A stretch of 64,000 bases of DNA from NVTR01 sp965237505 (GCA_965237505.1 CBDEFR010000009.1:434001-498000); one strand, 5' to 3'. Positions 1-8,133 are shown, numbered from the stretch's first letter. Notes: generated by a model not told the origin, from the letters alone. Numbers and translations are program-made.

Positions 1-435
1 CGCGCCATGATGAGCCTGCGCCTGGAAAAACCGTTTGGCGCCTGGATGCGCGAATACCGGCCCGATTACAGCTGTGCCGAGACCGGCCTGGATCGCTTTA
101 TCTCATGGAAAAAGAACGACTTTATCGGCCGTGACGCCGCCATGCGCGAACGCGAGATGGCGCCCGCCCGCCGCCTGACAACCTTCATTGTCGATGCAAC
201 CGACGCCGATGTGGTCGCCGATGAACCGATTTTTGACGGTGATGCGGTGGTCGGATTTTGCACATCCGGCGGCTATGCGCATTACGCAGAAAAGTCAGTG
301 GCGCTCGGATTTCTGCCGATGGAACGCCTGAATGATGGTGCGGCATTTGAGATCGAGATCTTAGGGCAAAGACGGCCCGCCGTGGTCCGCACAACCGCGC
401 TGTTTGACCCGGACGCGTCCAGAATGCGCGGCTAG
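1..435 (+). CDS. C-terminal part of a GcvT-domain oxidoreductase (dimethylglycine/sarcosine dehydrogenase type), cut by window start
   Basis: The reading frame is open from base 1 and ends at 435. The residues match the end of the folate-binding aminomethyltransferase (GcvT) domain that closes FAD-dependent dimethylglycine/sarcosine dehydrogenases: MSLRLEKPFGAW, then GLDRFISWKKNDFIGRDA, and a C-terminal barrel with GFCTSGGYAHYAEKSVALGF. Family members transfer a one-carbon unit from an N-methyl substrate to tetrahydrofolate in the cytoplasm. The FAD domain lies outside the window, so the substrate cannot be read. It converges on the soxT remnant and looks intact as far as visible. A GcvT-like protein without an FAD domain is the alternative. 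Confidence 0.75.
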   Translation, partial: RAMMSLRLEKPFGAWMREYRPDYSCAETGLDRFISWKKNDFIGRDAAMREREMAPARRLTTFIVDATDADVVADEPIFDGDAVVGFCTSGGYAHYAEKSVALGFLPMERLNDGAAFEIEILGQRRPAVVRTTALFDPDASRMRG

Positions 436-496
436 AGCGGTTCAGACCAATTGACCGTCATTGCAAGCGCCGCGCGTAAGACATTCTTCTGTTCAG

Positions 497-515
497 AAAT
501 ATTCCCGCCGGAGGC
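497..515. repeat. Short intergenic CCTCCGGCGGGAATATTT-type motif
   Basis: This 19-bp element between convergent genes (AAATATTCCCGCCGGAGGC) recurs with small changes at 11527-11545 and 15377-15395. The CCTCCGGCGGGA core is a near-palindrome followed by an AT tail, so it may act as a weak terminator. I recall it as very common downstream of genes in Rhodobacterales. Confidence 0.5.
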
Positions 516-522
516 AGACCCC

Positions 523-901
523 CTAATCCACAAACGCAAACCCCGAAATCAACTGCCGCAGCCCAAACGCCGCCCCGGCGATGATCGACAGAAACGTCAA
601 CGGCGCTCCGTATGACAACACCGAGAACGCCGATATGCCCTGACCGATGGTGCAGCCAAAAGCAACAACCGCGCCCACCCCCATGCAGGCCGCCAAGACC
701 GATCAAGCTGAAACTGCCAACCATCGCGGTGCAGTTGACAATCAGCCACATCCGCATCCGGACCGCGCTGTGCAGGTAGAGCAAGTCCTCGATCGCACCC
801 AATGTGCAAAACCGGCCCATGCGCGCCGCAAGCCCAAGCAGAAACCCGCCCAGCAGACCGATCAATGCCACAATCGTCGTGTCCGCGATGCCGTCAAACA
901 T
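523..901 (-). pseudogene. soxT: soxT remnant: YeeE/YedE-type sulfur permease with middle deleted and frame changed
   Basis: On the minus strand the N-terminus reads as a normal SoxT/YeeE start (residues 10-50 include GLLGGFLLGLAARMGRFCT and a conserved RMRMW). After about 70 residues the frame is lost. The end of the gene is found in another frame as GVGAVVAFGCTIGQG followed by a typical SoxT C-terminus, stopping at 523-525. The full protein should be about 350 residues; only about 125 codons remain, so the central membrane segments have been deleted. SoxT proteins are membrane permeases encoded next to soxR and thought to move thiosulfate-related sulfur species. The ORF reading straight through to 458 is an out-of-frame tail. 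Confidence 0.7.
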
Positions 902-942
902 CGAAACTTCTTCTCATACACATCGGCAGTGACAAGGGCTTG

Positions 943-1290
943 TCAGGTGCCCGGACTGTCGACGGTGCAAAACAGGTCGTAAATCACTTCAAGTATTTGC
1001 TTGAGGCGGTCATCGGTCAAGGAATAGTAGATGGTTTTGCCATCACGTCGCGGTGTAACCAGCCCCTCCAGGCGCAGCCGCGCCAATTGCTGCGATACCG
1101 CCGCTTGGCGGGCCGACAACAGTTCTTCCAGTTCGGTCACAGTCTTTTCGCCGGACACCAGATTGCACAGGATCATCAGGCGGCCTTCGTGGCTGAGCGC
1201 CTTGAGCATGTTGGCCGCAGCCGCGGCGTTGGCCATCATTTTGTCCATATCCTCGTCCGATATGTCGGCGGTAAGTATCGGAAGTCCCAT
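943..1290 (-). CDS. soxR: SoxR/BigR-type ArsR-family repressor of sulfur oxidation
   Basis: This 115-residue winged-helix protein begins MGLPILTADISDEDMDKMM and carries the ArsR core (KALSHEGRLMILCNL, LSARQAAVSQQLARLR, GLVTPRRDGKTIYYSL). Two cysteines, one in MILCNL and one in YDLFCTV, sit where the SoxR/BigR/SqrR subfamily has its persulfide-sensing pair. Members repress sox genes until reactive sulfur species oxidise the cysteines. The start at 1290 is chosen because upstream in-frame codons encode no conserved sequence; an ATG about 15 codons earlier (MKLPFELAGHKD) is possible. It is one of the few intact genes of the island, so it could still regulate other targets. Confidence 0.82.
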   Translation of the reverse strand: MGLPILTADISDEDMDKMMANAAAAANMLKALSHEGRLMILCNLVSGEKTVTELEELLSARQAAVSQQLARLRLEGLVTPRRDGKTIYYSLTDDRLKQILEVIYDLFCTVDSPGT

Positions 1291-1315
1291 ATTCACGTCC
1301 TTATGTCCTGCCAAT

Positions 1316-1702
1316 TCAAAAGGCAATTTCATCTTCAATAGCCGCAATTCCCGCCCGCGCGCAATCGTCGTCATGCGTGCCCCCGGGAGCGCCGGACACA
1401 CCAATGCCAGCCACCAATGCACCGTCACCATTTTCGACCAACAAGCCACCGCCAAGCGGCAGCGCATTCGTCAAATTGCGGATCGCCGATGCGGGCTGGT
1501 CAAATGCAGTAAATCCCGCGAGCTCCGAAGTGTTGGTGCGAAAGCTCACAGCCGTCCAGGCCTTGCGGCGCGAGGTTTCGAACACATGCACCCCGGCAAA
1601 ACGATCACGCAAAAACACTTGTGGGTTGCCAAACCGGTCGACCACGGTCACGCCAATCTGAAACCCGGCATCCCGACAGGCCTCCATGGCGCCCCGGGCC
1701 AT
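1316..1702 (-). pseudogene. 5'-truncated GlcG/HbpS-type heme-binding domain protein (DUF336)
   Basis: The sequence contains the DUF336 signature: MEACRDAGFQIGVTVVDRFG near the start, then RRKAWTAVSFRTNTSEL, LPLGGGLLVENGDGALVAG and IGVSGAPGGTHDDDCARAG. Family members are usually exported and bind heme or cobalamin-like ligands; homologues occur beside sox genes. The signal peptide and first helix are missing: upstream the frame runs only a dozen residues before a stop, and the adjoining DNA belongs to soxS. The gene appears to have lost its 5' end in the same deletion that removed the 3' end of soxS. An ATG at 1702 could still give a cytoplasmic 128-residue product. Confidence 0.65.
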
Positions 1703-1713
1703 GCGCAGCCAGC

Positions 1714-1857
1714 TCAGGCTTGAGAACCTGAAACGTCACATACATCCCACAATTCGCAATAATAACAACGGTCTTGCTCGACCATCACCAGCTCCGCGGA
1801 CAGCGCCGACAAGGCCAACATCGTTGCCGCAACGAAGGTCATAAATAATCTAATCAT
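1714..1857 (-). pseudogene. soxS: soxS remnant: N-terminus of periplasmic thioredoxin-like SoxS
   Basis: The minus strand from 1857 encodes MIRLFMTFVAATMLALSALS, a signal peptide, followed by AELVMVEQDRCYYCELWD, which matches the start of mature SoxS with its CxxC redox motif. Immediately after this motif the homology ends and a stop is reached at 1714-1716. SoxS normally has about 110-130 residues and keeps SoxY reduced. Here about 80% is gone and the remaining start abuts the truncated hbpS-like gene. It reads away from soxV, as expected for the divergent soxSR/soxVWXYZ arrangement. Confidence 0.65.
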
Positions 1858-1868
1858 TGGTCACACGA

Positions 1869-1910
1869 TTGACGGTTGCACAATACTCAACATAAAATGA
1901 ATATGTGAAT
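1869..1910 (+). promoter_or_regulatory. Candidate soxV-operon promoter with possible SoxR operator
   Basis: In the divergent soxS/soxV gap there is TTGACG (1869-1874) and, 18 bp on, TAAAAT (1893-1898). Overlapping the -10 is AT-rich sequence 1891-1910 that on the minus strand reads ATTCA-N3-ATTCA, similar to BigR/SoxR-type operators. This is inference from position and sequence; no footprint is known. Confidence 0.3.
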
Positions 1911-1929
1911 TGATCAAGGATGGCCGCTG

Positions 1930-2024
1930 ATGTTCGACGTTTCTGCTGCCGGCGCGCTGATTGCCAGTCTGTTGTCGTTCCTGATGCCGTACGTTTTGCC
2001 GATCGCGGCGCTGGCGACCCAAGG
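1930..2024 (+). pseudogene. soxV: soxV remnant: first ~32 codons of CcdA-like thiol transporter
   Basis: The reading frame from ATG 1930 encodes MFDVSAAGALIASLLSFLMP followed by YVLPIAALATQG, matching the first transmembrane helix of SoxV/CcdA. In the family this helix carries a conserved SPCVLP motif; here it reads MPYVLP, so the essential cysteine is replaced by tyrosine. The homology then stops and soxX sequence begins in another frame. SoxV transfers electrons from the cytoplasm to periplasmic SoxW. About 85% of soxV and all of soxW are missing. Confidence 0.6.
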
Positions 2025-2207
2025 ACCGAGGCTGAATTGCGCGGACTTCTGTCGAACTCGAAGAACACCTTCGAGGACACGATCATGTCGGCCTTCTATC
2101 GGGCCGACAGATATTTCCGCAATCTGGAAAAGTTTGACGGCAAGACCATTCTTTCGGCACAAAAGGTCGAAGATATTCTTGCCAACTTGCTGACGCTGAC
2201 AGAATGA
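2025..2207 (+). pseudogene. soxX: soxX remnant: C-terminal part of monoheme cytochrome SoxX
   Basis: In the frame ending at 2207 the sequence ELRGLLSNSKNTFEDTIMSA, then FYRADRYFRNLEKFDGKTIL and SAQKVEDILANLLTL, corresponds to the C-terminal third of SoxX (family pattern TIMPAFYR...KTxLxAQxVEDVVAYL). The methionine of TIMSAFYR fits the distal heme ligand, but the CxxCH heme site and signal peptide are gone. SoxX normally pairs with SoxA to load thiosulfate onto SoxY. The fragment directly follows soxV scrap, so a deletion from soxV through soxW into soxX removed well over a kilobase. Confidence 0.65.
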
Positions 2208-2236
2208 CAGCGCTTTGACAGGATCGGGAGAATAGG

Positions 2237-2653
2237 ATGAAGCTAACACGACGCGATGCTCTGGCTCTTGGCCTCGGCGCGACGGCGGCGTCATTCCTGC
2301 CGTTTCGGGCCGCGGCGGCAGTCGAAGATGCAATTGCAATGTTCACCGGCGGTGCCGCGGTGGGTTCCGGCGGCGTGACACTGGTTGCGCCGGAAATTGC
2401 CGAAAACGGCAACACGGTTCCGATCTCGGTTGATGCGCCGGGCGCGAGCGCCATTCTGGTGATCGCCACTGGAAACCCGCTCCCCGATGTAGCGCGATTT
2501 AGTTTCGGCGCGCTGGCCGGAAGCCAGGCCGCATCGACGCGCATTAGACTTGCCGGCACCCAGGACGTGCTTGCCCTTGCTCAGTTGAGCGATGGCAGTT
2601 TCGTTCAGGCATCGCAAACCGTAAAAGTTACCATCGGCGGCTGCGGCGGCTGA
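2237..2653 (+). CDS. soxY: SoxY, sulfur-substrate carrier protein
   Basis: This complete 138-residue protein starts with a twin-arginine type signal (TRRDALALGLGATAASF) and ends with the diagnostic flexible arm GGCGG, whose cysteine carries the sulfur substrate in the Sox cycle. The middle has the SoxY fold pattern (VTLVAPEIAENGNTVPISVD, STRIRLAGTQDVLALAQLSD). The length is normal and no lesion is visible, in contrast to the flanking genes. It sits 18 bp upstream of soxZ, with which it forms the SoxYZ heterodimer in the periplasm. With soxX, soxA, soxB and soxCD broken or lost the carrier has no complete enzyme set, unless SoxYZ has another use. Confidence 0.93.
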   Translation: MKLTRRDALALGLGATAASFLPFRAAAAVEDAIAMFTGGAAVGSGGVTLVAPEIAENGNTVPISVDAPGASAILVIATGNPLPDVARFSFGALAGSQAASTRIRLAGTQDVLALAQLSDGSFVQASQTVKVTIGGCGG

Positions 2654-2671
2654 TCAAAGGAGAACGAACTC

Positions 2672-3001
2672 ATGGCATCTGGTGTCAAACCACGCGTGAA
2701 AGTCCCGAAAACGGCAGCAGTCGGGGAAGTTATCACGATCAAAACTCTGATCAGCCACAAAATGGAGAGCGGTCAGCGCAAAGACAGCGACGGCAACAAA
2801 ATTCCGCGCTCGATCATCAATCGCTTTGCCTGTGACTTTAACGGCGAAAATGTCGTTGACGTGAAAATGGAACCGGCGATTTCGACAAACCCGTACTTCC
2901 AGTTTCAGGCCACCGTGCCGGCAGCCGGAAAATTCACATTCACTTGGTATGATGACGACGGCGAGGTCTACGAGACCGCCAAGAAAATCGCAATCGGCTA
3001 A
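2672..3001 (+). CDS. soxZ: SoxZ, partner of sulfur carrier SoxY
   Basis: This 109-residue protein has the SoxZ pattern PRVKVPKTAAVGEVITIKTL, ISHKMESGQRKDSDGNKIPR and FTFTWYDDDGEV, ending KIAIG. It has no signal peptide; SoxZ is exported bound to SoxY through SoxY's Tat signal. The ribosome site AAAGGAG lies just upstream of ATG 2672. The length matches the family and all blocks are present, so it is judged intact. It is followed after 28 bp by the damaged soxA. Confidence 0.93.
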   Translation: MASGVKPRVKVPKTAAVGEVITIKTLISHKMESGQRKDSDGNKIPRSIINRFACDFNGENVVDVKMEPAISTNPYFQFQATVPAAGKFTFTWYDDDGEVYETAKKIAIG

Positions 3002-3029
3002 GCACAAAAAGAACAGGGAGGAAGGCCGA

Positions 3030-3869
3030 ATGAAAACTAAATCACTGCTCGCAGCGGCTTCGGCATTGGCGATCTCGGCGACCGGACTGGCGGCTCATGA
3101 GTTCAACGCAAGCCTCGTTGTCGATGGTCAGACATTCGTCACGCACACCGAAGCACCCGCGCATATGGAAAACATGGACGAGATTTTTTCGGAGCGGGTT
3201 TACCGCACCGTAGAAACTCGGTTTGTTCAGTTGGATGACTTTGACAATCCAGGGTTCGTTTTCGTGGATCAGGCGATTGACATTTTTGCCAAGGTCGATG
3301 GTACTGAGGGCAAGTCATGTTTCTCCTGTCACGAGGATGTCGCGGAATTTGCTGGTCTTCGTGCCCAGATGCCCAAAGTTATAGACGGCTAATTGGTGGC
3401 GATGGAAGAAATAATCAACGACATGCGGGTCAACAAAATGGGTGCCGAGCCGTGGAAATGGTCCGAATCCAAAATGGTTTCGATGACGGCGCTGATCAGC
3501 CTGCAGTCACGCGACATGACTGTTGATGTGGCAATCGACGGTGACGCGGCATCATTCTGGGAGCGTGGCAAGGAACTGTACTACACCCAGGTTGGCCAGC
3601 TCGGTATGTCTTGCTCAAATTGCGACGAAGGCAACTATGGCAACATGATCCGCGCCGACTACCTGAGTCAGGGTAAGATCAACGGTTTCCCGGTTTATCG
3701 CCTCAAGAACGCCAAGCTCAATTCGACTCACGGGCGCTTCAAAGGCTGCATGAAAAACATTCGCGCGACACCGTACAAAGAAGGCTCGGACGAATTCAAA
3801 GCGCTTGAGCTTTACCTTACGTCGCGCGGCATTGGCCTGTTGATCGAGTCACCGTCCGTCCGCAACTAG
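3030..3869 (+). pseudogene. soxA: soxA with in-frame stop and destroyed second heme motif
   Basis: The frame begins at ATG 3030 (RBS GGAGG) with a signal peptide and runs to TAA at 3390-3392, then continues in the same frame to 3869. Together it aligns with the whole of diheme cytochrome SoxA, about 280 residues. The first heme site is kept (CFSCH). The second, normally CxxCH, reads CSNCD, so the axial histidine is lost. A cysteine usual after the stop region is also replaced (INDMR). The catalytic persulfide cysteine region survives (RFKGC) and the end reads normally (GPSVRN-like ESPSVRN). SoxA with SoxX attaches thiosulfate to SoxY; this copy cannot be a functional diheme enzyme. Confidence 0.85.
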
Positions 3870-3951
3870 ACAACACGCCGAACCGATAAACATCGCCGCC
3901 GCCCTCTGATCCGGGGGAGGCGCAATTTTTTCAGTCTCAGGGGGCGCAAAA

Positions 3952-5131
3952 ATGATCTCACGTCGTGATTTCCTTCCGGTCTCGATGGCGGCGTCGGCGA
4001 TTATTGGGGCATGCGGGTTCGGCAACTGGGCGCGCCTCGCTGCCCAGCAAGCATTTACCCAAGACCAGCTTTTGGAATTTGACACCTTCGGAAACCTGTC
4101 GCTGATCCACATCACCGACATGCACGCCCAAACCCAACCGCTGTATTTCCGCGAGCCGGAAATCAACATCGGCGTCGGCGCGCAAAAAGGTCTTGTGCCA
4201 CAAGTGACCGGTGCCGATTTTCGCCGCCTTTATGGCATCACCGACGGATCCCCGGCGCATTACGCGCTGAGCCAGGGCGATTTTGCAGCGTTGGCCAGCG
4301 AATATGGCAAAATCGGCGGCGTAGACCGCGCCGCAACCGTGGTCAAGGCAATCCGCGCCGACCGGCCAGATGCGATCATCCTTGATGGCGGCGATACCTG
4401 GCAGGGCAGCTTTACCGCGCTGAAAACCGACGGCCAGGACATGGTGAACATCATGAACGCCATCGGGGTCGAAGCGATGACCAGCCGCTGGGATTTCACC
4501 CTCGGCATCGACCGGGTCACCGAGATTGTCGACAATGAGCTGAATTTCCCGTTCCTCGGCGCCAATATCTTTGACGTCGAATGGGATGAACCGGCTTATG
4601 AGCCCTACAGGATGTTTGAGCGCGGCGGCGTGCTCGTTGCAGTGATCGGCCAGGCCTTCCCATATATGCCGATCGCCAATCCCGGCTGGATGTTCCCCGA
4701 TCTGTCGTTTGGCGTGCGGCAAGAACGCATGGCGCAGGTCGTGGCAGAGGTGCGCGAAGCAGGCGCTGAATGCGTGCTGCTGCTGTCGCACAATGGCTTT
4801 GACGTAGACCGCAAACTCGCCGGCGACATCGATGGCATCGACGTCATCTTGACCGGCCACACCCACGACGCGCTGCCCGAACCGGTGCACGTCAACAAGA
4901 CCTTCCTGATCGCCTCGGGCAGCCACGGAAAATTTATCAGCCGAATTGATCTGGACATCCGCGACGGCGAGATGAAAGGCATCCGCCACAAGCTGATACC
5001 GTTGTTCAATGACGTGATCACGCCGGATCCCGAAATGGCCGCACTGGTCACCACGGGCCGCGCACTGTTCCTGGAAGAAATGTCCGAAGTAATCGGCAAG
5101 ACAGAGTCACTGCCGTACCGGCGCGGCAATC
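3952..5131 (+). pseudogene. soxB: soxB, 3'-truncated thiosulfohydrolase
   Basis: About 393 codons match SoxB, a Tat-exported dimanganese hydrolase that releases sulfate from SoxY-bound substrate. Visible blocks are RRDFL in the signal, LSLIHITDMHAQTQP, LDGGDTWQGS, LLLSHNGFDVDRKLAG and LTGHTHDALPEPV. Homology stops at LPYRRGN (about 5130), where SoxB should continue some 160 residues; the frame runs on to a stop at 5160. The stretch that reads MTGHWEFT in SoxB proteins I know is MTSRWDFT here, affecting a presumed metal ligand. The downstream DNA is a fusion into soxF, so the soxB end and the soxCDE region were deleted. Confidence 0.8.
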
Positions 5132-6363
5132 GCTGCAAGTGGTGCCAGGGCGCAGGGTGATCCGGCCATCACCGAACTTCAGACCTGGATGGTCGAGCTT
5201 GGCGGCGGTGCCGGCGGTGCCACCACCGCGCGCTATATCGCCAATGACAGCAACGGCGAGATTGACGTGACCCTGATCGAACCAACGCGGCTCTACTACA
5301 CCTGCTTTTTCTCAAACATCTATCTGGGCGGCTTCCGTGATCTGGCCTCGATCGGCCATTCCTACGGAACCCTGGCCGCTGCCTACGGGATCAACGTGTT
5401 TCATGACTGGGCCGTGGGTGTTGACCGCGCCTCCAAAACCGTGTCGCTGGCGGGTGGTTCTACACTGCCCCATGATCGTCTGGTGTTCTCACCAGGGATC
5501 GACATTATCGACGGCGCGGTTCCGGGCTGGGATGTCAGCAGCCAGAACAGGATGCCGCACGCCTACAAGGCCGGCTCGCAAACCGAACTCTTGAAAGCGC
5601 AGATCATGGCGATGCCGCAGGGCGGTGTCTATTCAATGGTTGCACCACCGAACCCGTTCCGCTGTCCTCCGGGTCCGTATGAACGGATTTCGATGGTCGC
5701 GCACTTGCTGAGCGAAATCAACGCGACCGCCAAAATCCTGATCGCCGACCCCAAGCCAAAATTCTCCAAACAGCGGCTGTTCGAGGAAGGCTGGGCCAAC
5801 CACTACTACAGTGGCATGATCGAACGCCTGGGTCCGGATTTCGGCGGCGACAAGGTTGAAGTGCGCCCCGACGCGATGGAACTGGTCATTGACGGCGAGG
5901 TCAACAAAGTTGACGTCTGCAACGTGTTCCCGGCCATGAAGGCCGGCCGGATCTGCGAAATCGCCGGTGTGACCGACGGCAACAGGCCCCGGTCATCGCC
6001 CACACCATGCAGACCAGGGCCGACGAAAATATCCACGTGCTGGGTGACAGCTCGGCCCAGGGCGACATGCCTAAATCGGGCTTTTCGGCCAACAGCCAGG
6101 CCAAAGTTTGCGCCTCGGCGGTTCGCGGCGCGTTAATTGGGTCACCGGTGTTCCCGGCCAAGTTTTCCAACATCTGCTGGTCGCTGATCGACACCAACGA
6201 CGGACTCAAGGTTGGGGCATCTTACGAGGCGACGGACGAAAAGATCGCCAAGACCGACGGCTTCATCTCCCAAACCGGCGAAGACGCCGCCACTCGCAAA
6301 GCCACCTACCAGGAAAGCGTCGGCTGGTATGCAGGCATTTCGGCAGACATTTTTGGCCGATGA
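5132..6363 (+). pseudogene. soxF: soxF (FccB-like sulfide dehydrogenase flavoprotein), N-terminally fused and frameshifted
   Basis: From about 5189 the frame encodes a flavocytochrome c sulfide dehydrogenase flavoprotein: nucleotide-binding GGGAGGATTARYIA, LVFSPGID, PPNPFRCPPGPYER and NVFPAMKAGRICEIAGV. Near 5983 the frame shifts; the end, HVLGDSSAQGDMPKSGFSAN through YAGISADIFGR, continues in the next frame from about 5986 to 6363. The signal peptide of SoxF is absent. Instead the first 20 codons (AASGARAQGDPAITELQTWM) resemble a signal-peptide end plus the start of mature SoxC, suggesting a soxB'-soxC'-soxF' junction. SoxF normally stimulates the Sox enzymes or oxidises sulfide in the periplasm. 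Confidence 0.75.
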
Positions 6364-6495
6364 CTGCACCAAGACCTGGATCGCTCCGCCAAATGGCGGG
6401 GCGATTATTCCTGGCGCCCGACTTGAATTGACACTGAACTTGCAAGCGACACGTAAAATTAAAGGGGAAATCGGTTCAGAAAGGAACATAAGCCA

Positions 6496-6926
6496 ATGAA
6501 GTCACTCATTATTGCCTGCGCCGCCCTGCTCCTCGTCAGCCCGGCCATCGCAGCCGACGCCACCACTTATGAATTTGACGGCAGCTTTGATGACGCCACT
6601 TTCGCGGTGGAAAATGAGATCATCGGTAAAGGCCTGACCATTGATTATGTCGCCCATTCAGGCGAGATGCTGGCGCGCACCGCCGCCGATGTGGCCAGCG
6701 ATGTCACGCTGTTCGAGGCGGCCGACATTTTCGTTTTCTGCTCGGCAGTGTTGTCGCGCAAAGTGATGGAAATCGACCCGGACGATATCGCCTACTGCCC
6801 TTACGCGATTTTCGTGACCGACCGGCAAGGCGTCGTCAGAATCGGTTTCGTAATTTTCCAGACGGCGAGATGCAGGCAATTCAGCAACTGCTGGACGACA
6901 TTGTCCGTGCTGCCGCCGAGCAGTAG
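6496..6926 (+). pseudogene. DUF302-family exported protein, C-terminus frameshifted
   Basis: The protein starts with a clear signal peptide (KSLIIACAALLLVSPAIAAD) and shows DUF302 features: FDDATFAVENEIIGKGLTID, LFEAADIFVFCSAVLSRKVM and IAYCPYAIFVTDRQG. Near 6845 the frame shifts by one base: the conserved ending FRNFPDGEMQAIQQLLDDIV lies in another frame and stops at 6924-6926, while the original frame runs to 6936 with unrelated residues. DUF302 genes commonly follow soxF in roseobacter sulfur loci; the function is unknown but probably periplasmic. The truncation touches only about the last 30 residues, so a partly folded product is possible, as is a sequencing error. Confidence 0.65.
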
Positions 6927-6950
6927 CGATGCCTAACTGGACTCAGCGCT

Positions 6951-7381
6951 ATGGCAACTGAATTAACACCCTGGGCCTCGCTTTTCGGAGGCCTGCTGAT
7001 CGGACTGGCGGCGGTAATCTTGATGGGTTTCAGGGGCCGCATCTTCGGAGTTACGGGCATTCTGGCCGGATTTATCAAACCTGCCAGCCCGTCAGACTGG
7101 CTCTGGCGGGCATTGCTATTGTCGGGCATGGCGGCGGCGCCCGCGCTGTATTTGACCATGACCGGCGACTGGCCAACCGTTGAGGTGCCGGTGTCAACGG
7201 CAATGCTGGTTGGCGGCGCGTTCTGGTCGGTATCGGCGCGACGCTCGGCTCTGGCTGGACGTCGGGCCACGGGGTCTGCGGCATGGCGCGGTTCTCAAAG
7301 CGCTCGATTGCCGCCACGATGATTTTCATGATTGCCACTGGGATCACCGTTTTTGGCATTCGCCATGTGATCGGGGGCTGA
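6951..7381 (+). pseudogene. YeeE/YedE-family sulfur transporter, first half-gene, frameshifted
   Basis: The frame from ATG 6951 encodes two or three membrane helices of a YeeE/YedE (DUF395) protein (LTPWASLFGGLLIGLAAVIL, GRIFGVTGILAGF). Near 7222 the frame shifts; the C-terminal half continues in another frame as LVGIGATLGSGWTSGHGVCG to IRHVIGG and stops at 7379-7381. In this family the motif is SGCTSGHG, with a cysteine shown in related thiosulfate importers to contact the sulfur substrate; here it is Trp. Frameshift plus active-site loss mark it as dead. It is the first of a PmpA/PmpB-like pair with the next gene. Confidence 0.7.
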
Positions 7382-7384
7382 GCC

Positions 7385-7834
7385 ATGAAGATTATCATCA
7401 CCTACGCAACCGGGCTGATTTTCGGGCTGGGCATCGTGATCTCTGGCATGGCCAGCCCTGCAAAAGTTCTCAATTTCTTCGACGTCGCCGGCAGTTGGGC
7501 TGCCAGCCTGGGGCTGGTCATGGCTGCCGCTCTTGGCGTCACCGTATTCGGCTACCGCTTCGTATTTCGCCGCGAAACCCCGATAGCTGCGCCGCAGTTT
7601 TACGTGCCCAAGCCCGCACCGATCGACAGGCGCCTAGTCCTGGGGTCCGTCATCTTCGGTGTCAGCTGGGGCATTTGCGGCATTTGCCCGGGCGGCGCAG
7701 TGCCCTCAATCGGGTCCGGCAATCCCCAGGTTCTGATATTCGTCGGCGCCCTGGTGTTTGGCATGCTGGGCTTGCGCGCCGCCAAACGCATGGCCGGGCC
7801 GACTGACGGAACCCTGTCCGGCACAACCAACTGA
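7385..7834 (+). CDS. YeeE/YedE-family sulfur transporter, second half-gene (DUF6691 type)
   Basis: This 149-residue membrane protein begins 3 bp after the preceding partner's stop. It shows the second-half YeeE pattern: YATGLIFGLGIVISGMASPA, KVLNFFDVAGSW, and FGVSWGICGICPGGAVPSIG near residue 105. Four hydrophobic segments are visible. The family cysteine motif (usually GxCPGPA) is present as GICPGGA. The reading frame is intact, but the partner half is broken, so activity as the usual two-part importer is doubtful. Likely role by family: uptake of thiosulfate or related sulfur species across the inner membrane. Confidence 0.75.
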   Translation: MKIIITYATGLIFGLGIVISGMASPAKVLNFFDVAGSWAASLGLVMAAALGVTVFGYRFVFRRETPIAAPQFYVPKPAPIDRRLVLGSVIFGVSWGICGICPGGAVPSIGSGNPQVLIFVGALVFGMLGLRAAKRMAGPTDGTLSGTTN

Positions 7835-7877
7835 TCGGCAAAAAAGCAACATGAGGATAGGAAGTTATCCAATTGAT

Positions 7878-8076
7878 ATGAATGAGAAAGCAGAGATAAA
7901 GTCGTTTTTTGATTCTGACGCCGGCGCATTAAGCAGCGGGTCGAACACTCCGGCCTCCAAGTTCTGCTCGATTATCGACTCGATCATGGAACCCCATCGA
8001 CGATGCCGCGGGACGCATGGCCTGCGAAATCGCTGGCGAAATCATTGAATACATCCAGCAAAACGACCTGAACTGA
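7878..8076 (+). pseudogene. blh: blh remnant: N-terminus of ETHE1-like persulfide dioxygenase
   Basis: The first frame from ATG 7878 encodes MNEKAEIKSFFDSDAGALSS and then CSIIDSI, matching the start of Blh-type metallo-beta-lactamase-fold persulfide dioxygenases (KAFFDxxTxTxxYVV...CAIIDSVLD). Around 7985 the frame shifts, and the next part of the same region appears as IDDAAGRMACEIAGEIIEYI then QQNDLN with a stop at 8074-8076. The catalytic HxHxDH region, which follows in intact proteins, is gone. Blh oxidises glutathione persulfide to sulfite and usually sits with YeeE genes and a BigR-type regulator. About three quarters of the gene is deleted. Confidence 0.55.
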
Positions 8077-8133
8077 ACCAAGGCAACCCGCCCACTTCGC
8101 CGGAAAGCTAGCAATCATGTCAGACGACGATTC

